DNA from: Przewalskia tangutica
Lineage: Eukaryota > Streptophyta > Magnoliopsida > Solanales > Solanaceae
Length of the DNA stretch: 64,000 bases
Direction: 5' to 3'
Assembly (NCBI GenBank): GCA_029844215.1
Contig: CM056721.1
Span: 131,965,254-132,029,253 of the forward strand
This document shows, one piece after another, positions 1 to 10,422 of the stretch; positions within the stretch are counted from its first letter, which is position 1; each line of letters starts with the position of its first letter. Under the pieces are notes generated by a model. That model saw only the letters and a list, made by a program, of their open reading frames with translations. It did not search any database and was not told the DNA's origin. A program made the translations under genes and the position numbers.

Positions 1-1596
1 ATCACCGGCGAACCTCACCCCATCACCGCACAACCTCACACACAACCCATCGCTTCTCGCACTTATCATCGCCTCACACCGCCCCAAATGCCGTCAGCGG
101 CGCCGCCCTGTTCGCCGTGGAAGTGACGCCGCCACCATCGCTGCCTGGGTTTGGTTCCATTTTTAGATTTATTGGCATATTTTTTATTTGGACTGATTTC
201 CTTTATTTTTTGAATCTCGCCGGAGTTTGAGGAACTCCGGCGGTCGTTGGTTACTGCTTCTATTGTTTGTCGGACTGGTTTTTCTTTTGCATTTGCCCTT
301 TATTTGATTCTTGCACTGTTTGGGGTCGCTCCAGCGTTGTTTTGAGTTTTCCGGTGATAACCTGTTTCCAGCGAACTATGTTGGTAACTGCTTCCACTGT
401 TTTTACTAGTCGGACTGATTTTGACGATGTTGTCCTGTTATTTTTAATTTATTAAACTGAATGGGGCATTTTGTCACTGATTTTCGGCCATTTATTGCCA
501 CTGTTTGGGGCATTTTGTTGGACTGATATTCGATCATTTTTGCTACTGTTTTGGTCATTTATTGGACTAATTTTTGGCCATTTTTTGCTACTGTTTTGGC
601 TATATTATTGGACTGGTTTTGGCCATATTTCTATTGATTTTGGACATTTTTTGCTGGTTTACTGATTTAGAACAAATACTACACTGTTGGTATTTTACTG
701 ATTTGAACAAGATGCTACACTTGTTTGGCCGATGAAAAAGTTATCCGTCGATTTTTGAGGCCTCCACGATTCTAAAGCGGAAAACAAAATAAATGAAGCT
801 TTACGGGCGTTGATGATTTCTTCTACTTACAGGATAACCAACATGCGTGGCAGATGAGTTCTCGCTCGCACTTGTTTAGGATGTCCCACTTTATTTTTAT
901 ATATATCTGAGCCCTCCGTGTTTAAAACTATTACTGTTTTGGCGCGGATCTGAAAGTTTTATTTATTTTATTGTTTTTAACAATATTGGCCGATGAAGGA
1001 ATCTCCGTCTGATTTCCAAGGCCTCCTCTGTGCAAAAGACGGATTTATTTATTTATTTTTGCTTTACTTAATAATTATTGTCATTGCTTTAAAATTATTT
1101 ATTCTACTATTAACACTTTTACTAAGTGTTTATGCAGGTACCCGGAGATCATCTTGTGCAGAAGGCCTAAAAGGGCTAAAAGATGTCTCGGAGTTTTATT
1201 TTATGTCGCATTTAATTTTAGTTTTATTATTTTTATATTGCATTTTTATTTTAATTATAAATTATGAAAAATGCTTAGAACACGTAGAATAAAAAGGGCA
1301 ATAAATAATTAACCTAGGTTTGAACGAATAACCGCAAGTTAGCGGATCTTAAAGGATGCCTAATCCCTTCCCTTTAGGATAATAAAGAACCCTGATCCAG
1401 AATCTCACTAATTTCGCAGACTATTAAATGGATATTAATTGCAGTATTTTACTGCAATAAATGAAGTGTCCTAATTCACTTAACTAGTTAGGTGGCGACT
1501 CCTTAAAATCAGCACTATTGCTCCATCTAGGGAACCGCGCCAAATAGCAACGTTGCGGATACCGTTCAGACCCCGAGGTTAAAAACGGGCGCGACA
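1..1596 (+). repeat. 5' LTR (partial) of the Ogre/Tat-like element
   Basis: This stretch aligns co-linearly with 6959-8547, with base 1 matching base 6959. It ends in gcgaca, directly before the PBS. Agreement with the other LTR is high in AT-rich parts and poor in short GC-rich patches, for example 47-110 and 840-875. The short reading frames at 471-665 and 993-1292 recur at the equivalent places in the other LTR and come from simple internal repeats, so I do not treat them as genes. Confidence 0.8.
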
Positions 1597-1599
1597 GCA

Positions 1600-1617
1600 T
1601 GGCGACTCCGCTGGGGA
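1600..1617 (+). promoter_or_regulatory. Primer-binding site
   Basis: TGGCGACTCCGCTGGGGA lies three bases after the LTR end. It begins with TGG, as expected for pairing with the CCA end of a tRNA. From memory, Ogre-type elements use a tRNA-Arg primer with a closely similar site. The tRNA identity was not checked by alignment. Confidence 0.6.
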
Positions 1618-4600
1618 TATCAGGTTCTTGATCATAGCAAACACAAGTTAATTAAATATTGCACTTTATTTTGCTTTTATATTTGTTGTAAATATTTTAT
1701 ATTGTTTGCTTTTATTTTGTAATTAACTACTTTAATTGCTACATTATTTTATTGCTTTCCTTAAATTTACATTCCGCTCATATTTCCTCCATTCCGGAAA
1801 ATTAACACTATCACACACTACACGCGATGTGTGTTGTACGCACCCGCAAAATTTCTTTCAATTACCCAATTTTAGGAGAGTTGGCAAAGGCGCGGAGCAG
1901 TCGGACCATCCGGTGGCCGCGTAGCCTTCTCACTCGAGTAGTTCGCTCGGGAACCATTGTGTCTAGTAAGCCAAATCTTAGAAAATTTAAGATAGAGCTA
2001 TACCGCCCTCTTTATTTTAAGTCATGCATGCATACACCCTAGGTGGGTCGATCCTTGGTATCGTCTCCACGATTAGGAAATCCACCAAATTGTCGTTGGG
2101 TTTCACAACCCGTCGACCAATAAGCATATATGTGTAGCGTGATAATGATAGACGGATCCAAGCCTGGTCATGACACGCCGAAATTGGAAAAAGTGCACCG
2201 TCATTTGGTCGCCATTTCCAACAAAACATTGCAGTTTAACGGCTTGGACTTATTTATCATAATCTCGCATATTTGGCGTTTAGGCCGACCTCTGGCATAA
2301 GAGAGGTTCCATGCATATTAGGGCGCGCACTTGATTTGCAGGCTTTTGTTTACTATGGTTTGTCGCTAGCAATTCTGTACATATTATTTAAAGCAATAAT
2401 TACTCTTTTAAACTCTGTACATATCATGCCATGGACTTATAACTTCGGGCACGTGAATTTGCATTTTTTGCACTTTTGTTGTCACATTGCAATCAGGACT
2501 TCTACTGCGTAAAACACTCTTGAATAGCGCGACTTGGACTTTGTGAAGCATCAACCACCAGTCCGGTCGAACCAATCAGGGGAGTCTTTGACGATATTGT
2601 CACACCTTTGCATTTTTATTATTTTTGTCATTTTTCTACTCACCTATTTCTCATATTTTTTGCAGGAAGGTCGTCCTCGCAATCAGTCTAGGACGGTCGG
2701 AAAAAAAATCATCACAAAAATGAGCGGTAGTTATGTTGACTAATAGAAGTCAGTTTATACCAGATTCAACGAGACATCGCTCTCAGTTCTTTTATACTTT
2801 GTATTTTTATTCATATTTGCAAACTCAATTGATATGTTTAGCGTTAATTGCATAGTTCTTTCATATCATGCATTTTACCATAATCATTCTGAACTACGCG
2901 TGTCTGATTCTCACCACACGGTGTGATACGCAGACAACTCATTTTGGGGTTCGACACCACACAAAAAATAAAAATAAAGAAGCATATTTTTCTCACTCAT
3001 GCATCTCATTCATCATGTTTGCGGGCATTCATTTTTTCGTTACATTCATTTTTATTTTTTGCATTCGTCCACAGTGGACAATCATTTCATTTGCACAGCT
3101 TTATATTGCTATCATTTCATTGATAAATTCTTTTCGAGCATACATTTTATAACATATTTGAATGAACTACGCGCACCTGATTCCCTCGGCGGGATACGTA
3201 GGCAGCCCTATTCGGGTTCGGTACCCTTTATTCAAAAAATAAAAAATAAAAAATATATATTTTGTTCATAAATACAAAAAAAAATGTTATTCAAAAATAC
3301 AAAAAAATATTTTTTTAAGTATTATTGTTTGACTTTGTTGATACCAACACCGTTACAAGTATGCATAAAAAAAATAAAAATAAAATAAAAAAAAAACAGT
3401 ATGGGTTGACTTTATGGTAAACCATAAATTCTTTTGGTACCTCTTATTCACACCCGTAAATGACATTGTCTTGCGTATTTCCAAGATAAGGACGAAACCA
3501 ACCTCATCGTTTCATATGCATTGTGTGGTGAGTGTTTGAATAAGTTCAATTGCGTCGCATTGTGATCTAGAACTTGGCCTGAATGTTTGTTGAGGCGAAA
3601 TCCTGAGTAACACTCGGTGTAGGAAATGATCGTAGGCTTTCTTTGACCCGTTTGAGCCTTTTCACCCTACCAAATAACATTATCCCTAGTACACCCTTAT
3701 GAGCCTAAAACCTATTTTTGACAACCGCATATTACACCTATACCCTTTTCTGAGTGCGTACGCACTATCCCTCTTTTGGCCCGACCTCCTTGAGTGCTTT
3801 AGAAATGCGCGAGTGACTGACAAAATTCTAGCTGAAGTTTGCAAAGACAAAAATTATCAAAGTCTCAAAAAATGAAAGCAGAGACGACTTCACATAAAGA
3901 GGAAATCAAAAGTCCCGATAAAAAAAGAGGGGGGAATACATAACCCCGAAAAAAAAGGGGCTCCAAATGAAAGATTCAAAAGAAGTCAGTACCGGAAAAC
4001 TGAGAAAAAGAAATCAAGTCAGCATTAAAGCGCACAAATATCAAGCATGGACGTAGTCCAACTCTCGAGGAATGATTAGTCACTCTTATCCAAATGATAT
4101 CCATTTCTTTCCCCAAACCTACATTACAAGCCCGTGACAAGCCCTACATGATCTTATACTGAGGGTTCTCACATTAGTGGATACTTACATGACGGTCAAG
4201 CCTATGGTATCACAATTGCATGCATTAAACATCTTTCTGAGTGTGAGTGTCTTTTCTCTAAACGTCCCAAAATTCAAATACTGAAATATATGTGTGAAAT
4301 GAGACTTTCTTTCAGTGGGGGCATTTGAAACGTGAGATTACGTGTAGTTCGAAACCTTGGATGCAAGCAGGTGTGTCGACACTCAGGTATGTCTGAGGTA
4401 TTATCTGAAGTTGTGTGAATTACACCAGAGTCAATCTCGGTTAGACTGAAAGCAATAAAAGAATATCCTTATGCACAATACTAATTGTTGGTATCAACTG
4501 AAGTCAGAACGTAATGTCGTTTTCCATTTTTTTCCAGAAAAAACAACAAAATGCATATTACAAAAAAAAATCTTATTTTGCATCCCGAACTACGTCTTGA

Positions 4601-5239
4601 CCTGATTTCCTCAGCGGGATACGTAGGCGGCCATATCGGCTTCGGTCCTGCATCATTTTAAAATCATAAAAAATTCTTATTTTTGCAGCATGAACTACGT
4701 CTTGACCTGATTCCTTCGGCGGGATACGTAGACAGCCACATCGGCTTCGGTCACGCCATTAGAAATATTTCTTCCTTGCTTCGCACATGACTCGATTTTG
4801 TCCATTGGAGAGTTTAGCATCCTCATATATTTTGCATCCATGACTACCTACACATGACTGGGGCATATTCTGAGGATTACATTCTCATCTACTCAATTGT
4901 ACATTGTCCACATTCTCGCATTAGCTTTTCATTCATGATTAAAAAAAATTGCTTACCTAAACGCCTTGATAGCGTCAAGATTCAACCTTACCCACTTCAA
5001 CATCTTCATTTACCAGAAACTGGGACATTTTAAGAATTTACTGCAAGAAAATGGCAGTAGACGAAAAAAAAAAGCAGGTCAAACCAGTCTGAGCATGCAA
5101 GCGTCAAGGCCAAAGCTACAAGTCGACGCTAATCAACCACTCATTTCCAAAAACTCGCTAAGTTTTCTTTGAGTGCAGGATCTTCATATCAGCAAAGTCG
5201 GGAGCACAACAATAAGCCTATGCGGGTTACAAACGCACA
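1618..5239 (+). other. Non-coding interior of the Ogre/Tat-like element
   Basis: There is no supported coding region in 3.6 kb. Four copies of a ~62 bp motif occur at 2891-2955, 3164-3227, 4587-4648 and 4692-4752. The core is gaactacg, then cctgatt, then gggatacgtaggc, then cggcttcggt. A module with tatccctag..gagcctaaaa (3681-3710), a purine-rich tract (about 3840-4010) and cctacattacaag (4118-4130) is laid out like one in the Athila-type element at 40986-41365. A-rich simple sequence is common between 3230 and 3400. Confidence 0.6.
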
Positions 5240-5575
5240 ACGTCTATGCAACGGCTTCATTCATGTTTCGTTTATGCAACGACGAGCATCTGCATCACGT
5301 TTATGCAACGACGTCATTTCATCAAAGTCTATGCAACGGCTTCATCCATATTTCGTCTATGCAACGACGAGCATCTGCATCGCGTCTATGCAACGACGCC
5401 ATTTCATAAAAGCCTATGCAACGGCTTCATCTATGTTTCGTCTATGCAACGACGAGCATCTGCATCACGTCTATGCAACGACGTCATTTCTTCAAAGCCT
5501 ATGCAACGGCTTCATCCATGTTTCGTCTATGCAACGACGAGCATCTGCATCGCGTCCATGCAATGACGTCATCAA
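5240..5575 (+). repeat. 85-bp tandem array (four units) in the Ogre-like interior
   Basis: The string gcaacggcttcat starts at 5248, 5333, 5418 and 5503, an exact 85-bp period. Within each unit, shorter sub-repeats of the form tctatgcaacgacg alternate. All three frames stay open across the array because the unit lacks stops and its length is not a multiple of three, which produces overlapping spurious ORFs rich in MQRR and YATTS. No protein is inferred. Confidence 0.85.
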
Positions 5576-5619
5576 CATCTACAAACACCATGTCTTTTCC
5601 AGCACCACATCACCTGCAA

Positions 5620-6052
5620 CCCAGTGTTAATCATACTTCGACACTGGGACAAATTTTGAATCTGCGTCGGCTTTGTCTTTAATTTTGCAGCATCACAGCA
5701 GCCCAGTGTCATCATGATTCGACACTGGGACAAACTTTAAATCTGCATCGGCATTGTCTTTAATTTTGCAGCATCACCTGCAACTCAGTGTCAATCGTAC
5801 TTCGACACTGGGACAAATTTTGAATCTGTGTCGGCATTGCTTTAATTTTCTAGCATCGCAGCAACCCAGTGTCCTCATAATTCGACACTGGGACAAATTT
5901 TAAATCAGCATCAGTTTTGTCTTTTAATTTTAGCATCGCAGCAATTCAGTGTCCTCATAATTCGACACTGGGACATTTTTAAAATCAGCGTCATCTTTGC
6001 TTTTATTTTCGCATCACAACGACCCAGTGTCGTCATAATTCGACACTGGGAC
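5620..6052 (+). repeat. ~80-bp tandem array, each unit carrying a 9-bp inverted repeat
   Basis: There are six units starting at about 5620, 5702, 5784, 5865, 5945 and 6023. Each has a left arm CCCAGTGTC (variants CCCAGTGTT, CTCAGTGTC, TTCAGTGTC), a loop of about 10-12 bases ending in attc or cttc, and an invariant right arm GACACTGGG. Each unit could form a hairpin in RNA or single-stranded DNA. The array lies just upstream of the PPT and 3' LTR. The right arm is better conserved than the left. Confidence 0.85.
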
Positions 6053-6160
6053 AATTTTGAGTCTGCATCATCCCTATTTTTGAGTTTTTAGTTTATTAAA
6101 CAGGACAAAATTGGCTACAAGTCAACATCTTTGTCCGAAGACTCTTCCATCATCTCCGTA

Positions 6161-6172
6161 CAAAGAGGGACA
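6161..6172 (+). promoter_or_regulatory. Polypurine tract of the Ogre-like element
   Basis: The tract caaagagggaca lies immediately before the TG that opens the 3' LTR. This is the expected position of the plus-strand primer. Confidence 0.55.
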
Positions 6173-8547
6173 TGTCGTTGACAGTCAATTTTGACCCGTT
6201 TTTTGTACATTTGTTGCAATTTTATGTGTTTTAGGACACCGCATTTTAATCATCATTTTTTGCATTTTTCGCATAATATTCTATGTTTATTTCTTCACAA
6301 AAATGACATTGCATATTTTTATTTTAAATTAAGCATTATGTTTTTGTTAATATTATGTTTCTATTATTATTATGTTTGCATCCTTTAAATAATTTTCTTT
6401 TAAATAATTAACTCGTCTTGCATTTTATCAAACCAGTCCAGTCCAAGACACAATTTGAATCGGTCCAATCCAACACCATTTTTTTAATTTCATCCAAACA
6501 ATACCACACTTTTATTTTTCCCCCTAAAATCAAAACCCACTTTTCATTTCCCCCCCAAATACCAAACCCTAAAAAAAAACTACACTATATATTAAACATT
6601 ACCCCCCCCCCTTATTAAAAAGGGGGGGCAACCCACATAACTTCAGCAGCCCTACTTCATCGACAGCAGGCCTCACCCTCTCTCCCTCTTCCCCTTTCCC
6701 GTCGCCGACGCCGCCCTTCGCCGGAGCTCCAAGCTCCGGCGAACCCCCAACAAAAAAATCATTCCTACTTCTACCCCTCAGCCGCACAAAACACACAGCA
6801 CAGCCGCACACCCAACCCCTCATTTCTCTCTCAGCCGCCCTCACTTCCACTCTCATTTTGAAAACCCTAAGTCAGCCAGCCGCCCAACACAGCTCTCGTC
6901 GCCCTCTCTCTGTCTCCCCCTCGTCGAACCAACACCCGCCGACCTCTGTCACCCCCACATCACCGGCGAACCTCACCCCATCACCGCACAACCTCACACA
7001 CAACCCACTGCTCATGCACCCCCATCACTGCCCGTCACTGTCCCAGCGTTCTTCAGGCGGCGTCGCTCCGGTGTTCGCCGTGGAAGTGACGCCGCCACCA
7101 TCATTGCACAGGTTTGGTTCCCTTTTTTGATGTATTGGGATATTTTTGATTTGGGTGATTTCCTTTATTTTTGAATCTCACGAGTTTGAGGAACTCCGTG
7201 ATCGTTATTCTTCTATTGTTTGTCGGTGGTTTTCTTTTGCATTTGCCCTTTATTTGATTCTTGCCTTTGTTTGGGTCGCTCATGATGTTTTGAGTTTTTC
7301 GGTGATAACTTTGTTTCAATGAACTATGTGGTAATCGCTTCATTGTTTTTACTAATCGGACTGATTTTGACGATGTTGTCCTGTTATTTTTAATTTATTA
7401 AACTGATTGGGGCATTTTGTCACTGATTTTCGGCCATTTATTGCCACTGTTTGGGGCATTTTGTTGGACTGATTTTCGATCATTTTTGCTACTGTTTTGG
7501 CCATTTATTGGAATAATTTTCGGCCATTTTTTGCTACTGTTTTGGCCATATTATTGGACTGGTTTTGGCCATATTGCTATTGATTTTGGACATTTTTGTT
7601 GGTTTACTGATTTAGAACAAATACTACACTGTTGGTATTTTACTGATTTGAACAAGATGCTACACTTGTTTGGTCGATGAAAAAGTTATCCGTCGATTTT
7701 TGAGGCCTCCACAGTTGCAAAGACGGAAAACAAAATAAATGAAGCTTTCTGGGCGTTGATGATTTCTTATACTTACACAGGATAATCAACATGCGCCGGT
7801 AGGGCGAGTTCTCGCAGCCGCACTTATTTAGGATGTCCCACTTTATTTTTATATATATCTGAGCCCTCCGTATTTAAAACTATTACTGTTTTGGCGCAGA
7901 TCTGAAAGTTCTATTTATTTTATTGTTTTTAACAATATTGGCCGATGAAGGAATCTCCGTCTGATTTCCAAGGCCTCCTCTGTGCAAAAGACGGATTTAT
8001 TTATTTATTTTTGCTTTACTTATTAATTATTGTCATTGCTTTAAAATTATTTATTCTACTATTAACACTTTTACTAAGTGTTTATGCAGGTACCCGGAGA
8101 TCATCTTGTGCAGAAAGCCGAAAAGGGCTAAAAGATGTCCCGGAGTTTTATTTTATGTCGCATTTAATTTTAGTTTTATTATTTTTATATTGAATTTTTA
8201 TTTTAATTATAAATTATGAAAAATGCTTAGAATACGTAGAATAAAAAGGACAATAAATAATTAACCTAGGTTTGAACGAATAACCGCAAGTTAGCGTATC
8301 TTAAAGGATGCCTAATCCCTTCACTTTAGGATAATAAAGAACCCTGATCCGGAATCTCACTAATTTCGCAGACCATTAAATGGAGATTAATTGCAGTATT
8401 TTACTGCAATAAATCAAGTGTCCTAATTCACTTAACTAATAGGTGTCGACTCTTTAAAATCAGCACTATTGCTCCATCTAGGGAACTGCGCCAAAGAGCA
8501 ACGTTGCGGATACCGTTCAGACCCCGAGGTAAAAAACGGGCGCGACA
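6173..8547 (+). repeat. 3' LTR (complete) of the Ogre/Tat-like element
   Basis: The LTR runs from TGTCGTTGACAG to ..GCGACA, about 2375 bp. The part from 6959 onward matches 1-1596. It contains a C-run and GC-rich patch (about 6600-6960) that may be the promoter/leader zone, and tandem ggccattttttgctactgtttt-like repeats (about 7417-7600). A TSD cannot be tested because the left end is outside the window; the bases to the right are gtatt. Confidence 0.75.
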
Positions 8548-9257
8548 GTATTGTTTCAAAAGTTATTCTACTATTAGAAGTTAAGGAGTATTCTTGTTAT
8601 TGATTCTATGCTAAATGCATGTCTAAATTATTCCTAAATCCTTACCAAGTCTTATAGGAGATGTTGGTAAGAGCTTTTAGTAAACATTGGAGTCGAGTTG
8701 ATCTTGCTAGTTACAACACTAATGAGAAAATGTATCGAACAAGCCATTGCAGCGTTAATGAAAAAGGAATCGACAATCTATTATATTGAAATGAGTAGAA
8801 TTTTCCATCTGCATAGAAGCTAAGATATAACCAGTTCGTTTTACACTTTCTAGGTTCACAGCTGATTAGATAAGATCATTATTAATATATAACCTACTAA
8901 TGGCTCATAAAATGAATTAATTTGCCAATTCGGATCAGTTATCACCATGCAAATATTTCCATAATGTTAGCCAGAGGAGCGAGACGAATTAGATTATCGA
9001 GTTGGTACAAACGACGAGTGGATCCTATACTTGACTTGATCTTTATAAACTGAGCGGATCCTAATCCTTAGTGATATTTTCCCTTGATAGTACTTTGGGT
9101 TTTATAAAAGGAAAGTTGTTTACCTATTCGTTTGATAATGCCTTGAGTTTTTCTAAAAAGATAGTTCATTCTAATTGTGCTAATGAGAGTCAAATATGAT
9201 TTAAATTGTACATAGTTGCTTGTGATAGCTATAGGTGTACAGTCCTTTATATTCACA

Positions 9258-9600
9258 CTGAGTCCCAGAATGAGCTGGAACATGTCGTACCTTATTTGAC
9301 TTATAGCACATTACACTGAGTCCCAGAATGGGCCGAAACATGTCGTACCTTATTTGACTTATAGCACATTACATCGAGTCCCGGAATGGGCCGAGACATG
9401 TCGTACCTTGCATGACTTATAGAGTCATTACACCGAGTCCCAGAATGGGCCGGGACATGTCGTACCTTGCATGACTTATAGAGCGTTACACCGAGTCCCA
9501 GAATGGGCCGGGACATGTCGTACCTTGCATGACTTATAGAGCGTTACACCGAGTCCCGTAACGGGTCGACATGTCGCACTCGCATGACAGTATTTGTTTA
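9258..9600 (+). repeat. 58-bp minisatellite, about six units, inside the LTR
   Basis: agtccc starts at about 9261, 9319, 9377, 9436, 9494 and 9552, a 58-59 bp period. The unit contains agaatgggccgggacatg, tcgtacctt and gacttatag. The last unit is degenerate. Confidence 0.85.
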
Positions 9601-9704
9601 TTTGGACAGACGTTCTTAATTTTGACATGACTCTCATTTTTAAAAGGAAGTACCGTGGGCACGGTTGAATCTTATTTTTAAAAGGATACAGTTGAATCAT
9701 TTTT

Positions 9705-9860
9705 ATAAAGTACAGTGATACAGTAGTACAGTGGTACAGCGATACAGTGATACAGTAGTACAGTGGTACAGCGATACAGTGATACAGTAGTACAGTGGTA
9801 CAGTGATACAACAATACGGTGGTACAGTGGTACAGGGGTACAGTGATACAAGGTACAGTT
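9705..9860 (+). repeat. 8-bp tandem array with 32-bp higher-order unit
   Basis: Units of the form GTRRTACA repeat without interruption. Four variants (gtggtaca, gcgataca, gtgataca, gtagtaca) together form a 32-bp period, seen from gtggtacagc at 9731 and again at 9763. The reverse strand reads as a low-complexity LYHCTTV-like peptide, which is an artefact. Confidence 0.85.
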
Positions 9861-10422
9861 GGCTCTTATTTTTGGCACGGTAGGATCTAGTATTTGATTT
9901 TCATACTTGTCTCTGTCATTCTTTTGTACAGTTATGATCTTGTTTACTGTACTTCATGTTTACATACTTGGTACCTTGTTGTACTGACCCCCTTCGGGGG
10001 GCTGCGTTCATGCCCGCAGGTATTAGGTACTCAGTTGGGTGATCCGCGAGCTTAGGATCCTTGTTCAGCGTTGTGAGATAGCTCCAATGTTCTGGGGCTT
10101 GTCATTTTAGCACAGGTCTTCCATTATGGCTAGGTATATTCAGGGGTATAGCGGGGCCTTGTCCCATCATAGTTTACTATCCAAACTCTTAGAGGTCTGT
10201 ATTCATATGTGGGCTGGACTTGCGTGAGTTGTATTTATATTTTTGTACAGTTGTAGTCCCATTCAGATGTTATATATTATGGCAGCCTTGCCGGCTTTGC
10301 CTTTGCAAAAAATGAAAAAAAATGATGAGTGTTATTTAGCTTCCGCGGGTTACTTGTGTTGTATGGGTAGAAGGGTGCCCAGGTAGGGCACCAGTCGCGG
10401 GCCCGGGGTTCGGGTCGTGACA

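Larger units (their letters stand above)
1..8547 (+). mobile_element. Ogre/Tat-like non-autonomous LTR retrotransposon (5' end off the window)
   Basis: Bases 1-1596 are repeated at 6959-8547, giving a direct LTR pair. The left LTR is followed by a primer-binding-like sequence (1600-1617), and the right LTR is preceded by a purine-rich tract ending at 6172. The right LTR is complete (6173-8547, about 2.4 kb), so about 0.8 kb of the left LTR lies before the window. The interior (1598-6172) has no gag, protease, RT or integrase that I can read in any frame. The LTR start (TG, then ..gaca..aattttgaccc) and the PBS resemble Ogre/Tat elements. The element interrupts a Tekay-type LTR whose remainder begins at 8548. 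I infer a trans-mobilised, protein-less derivative. The lineage call is from recognition of short motifs. Confidence 0.75.
8548..10422 (+). mobile_element. Tekay/Del-type LTR, right-hand part
   Basis: The segment ends gggtcgtgaca at 10422. It matches, in reverse complement, the LTRs of the minus-strand element at 48171-58034: 8560-8670 resembles 50630-50760 reversed, and 10370-10422 matches the LTR end at 48171 reversed. Its left part was displaced by the Ogre-like insertion and lies before the window. It is followed directly by Ogre-like sequence, so it was itself an insertion there. Whether it is a solo LTR or the end of a longer element cannot be seen. Confidence 0.7.

Noticed and set aside
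471..665. Membrane-like FGHFLLLFW peptide, also at 7417-7680
   Set aside because: It is present in both LTR copies and built from a simple internal repeat; T-rich DNA gives Phe/Leu-rich peptides by chance.
5169..5682. Overlapping open frames of 78-153 codons with repeating MQRR/YATTS peptides
   Set aside because: They follow the 85-bp tandem array in all three frames; a repeat without stop codons explains them.
5240..6052. CRISPR-like regular arrays
   Set aside because: The units are tandem without unique spacers, and the setting is a plant retrotransposon.
9476..9878. Minus-strand frames rich in LYHCTTV
   Set aside because: They are translations of the 8-bp and 58-bp arrays.
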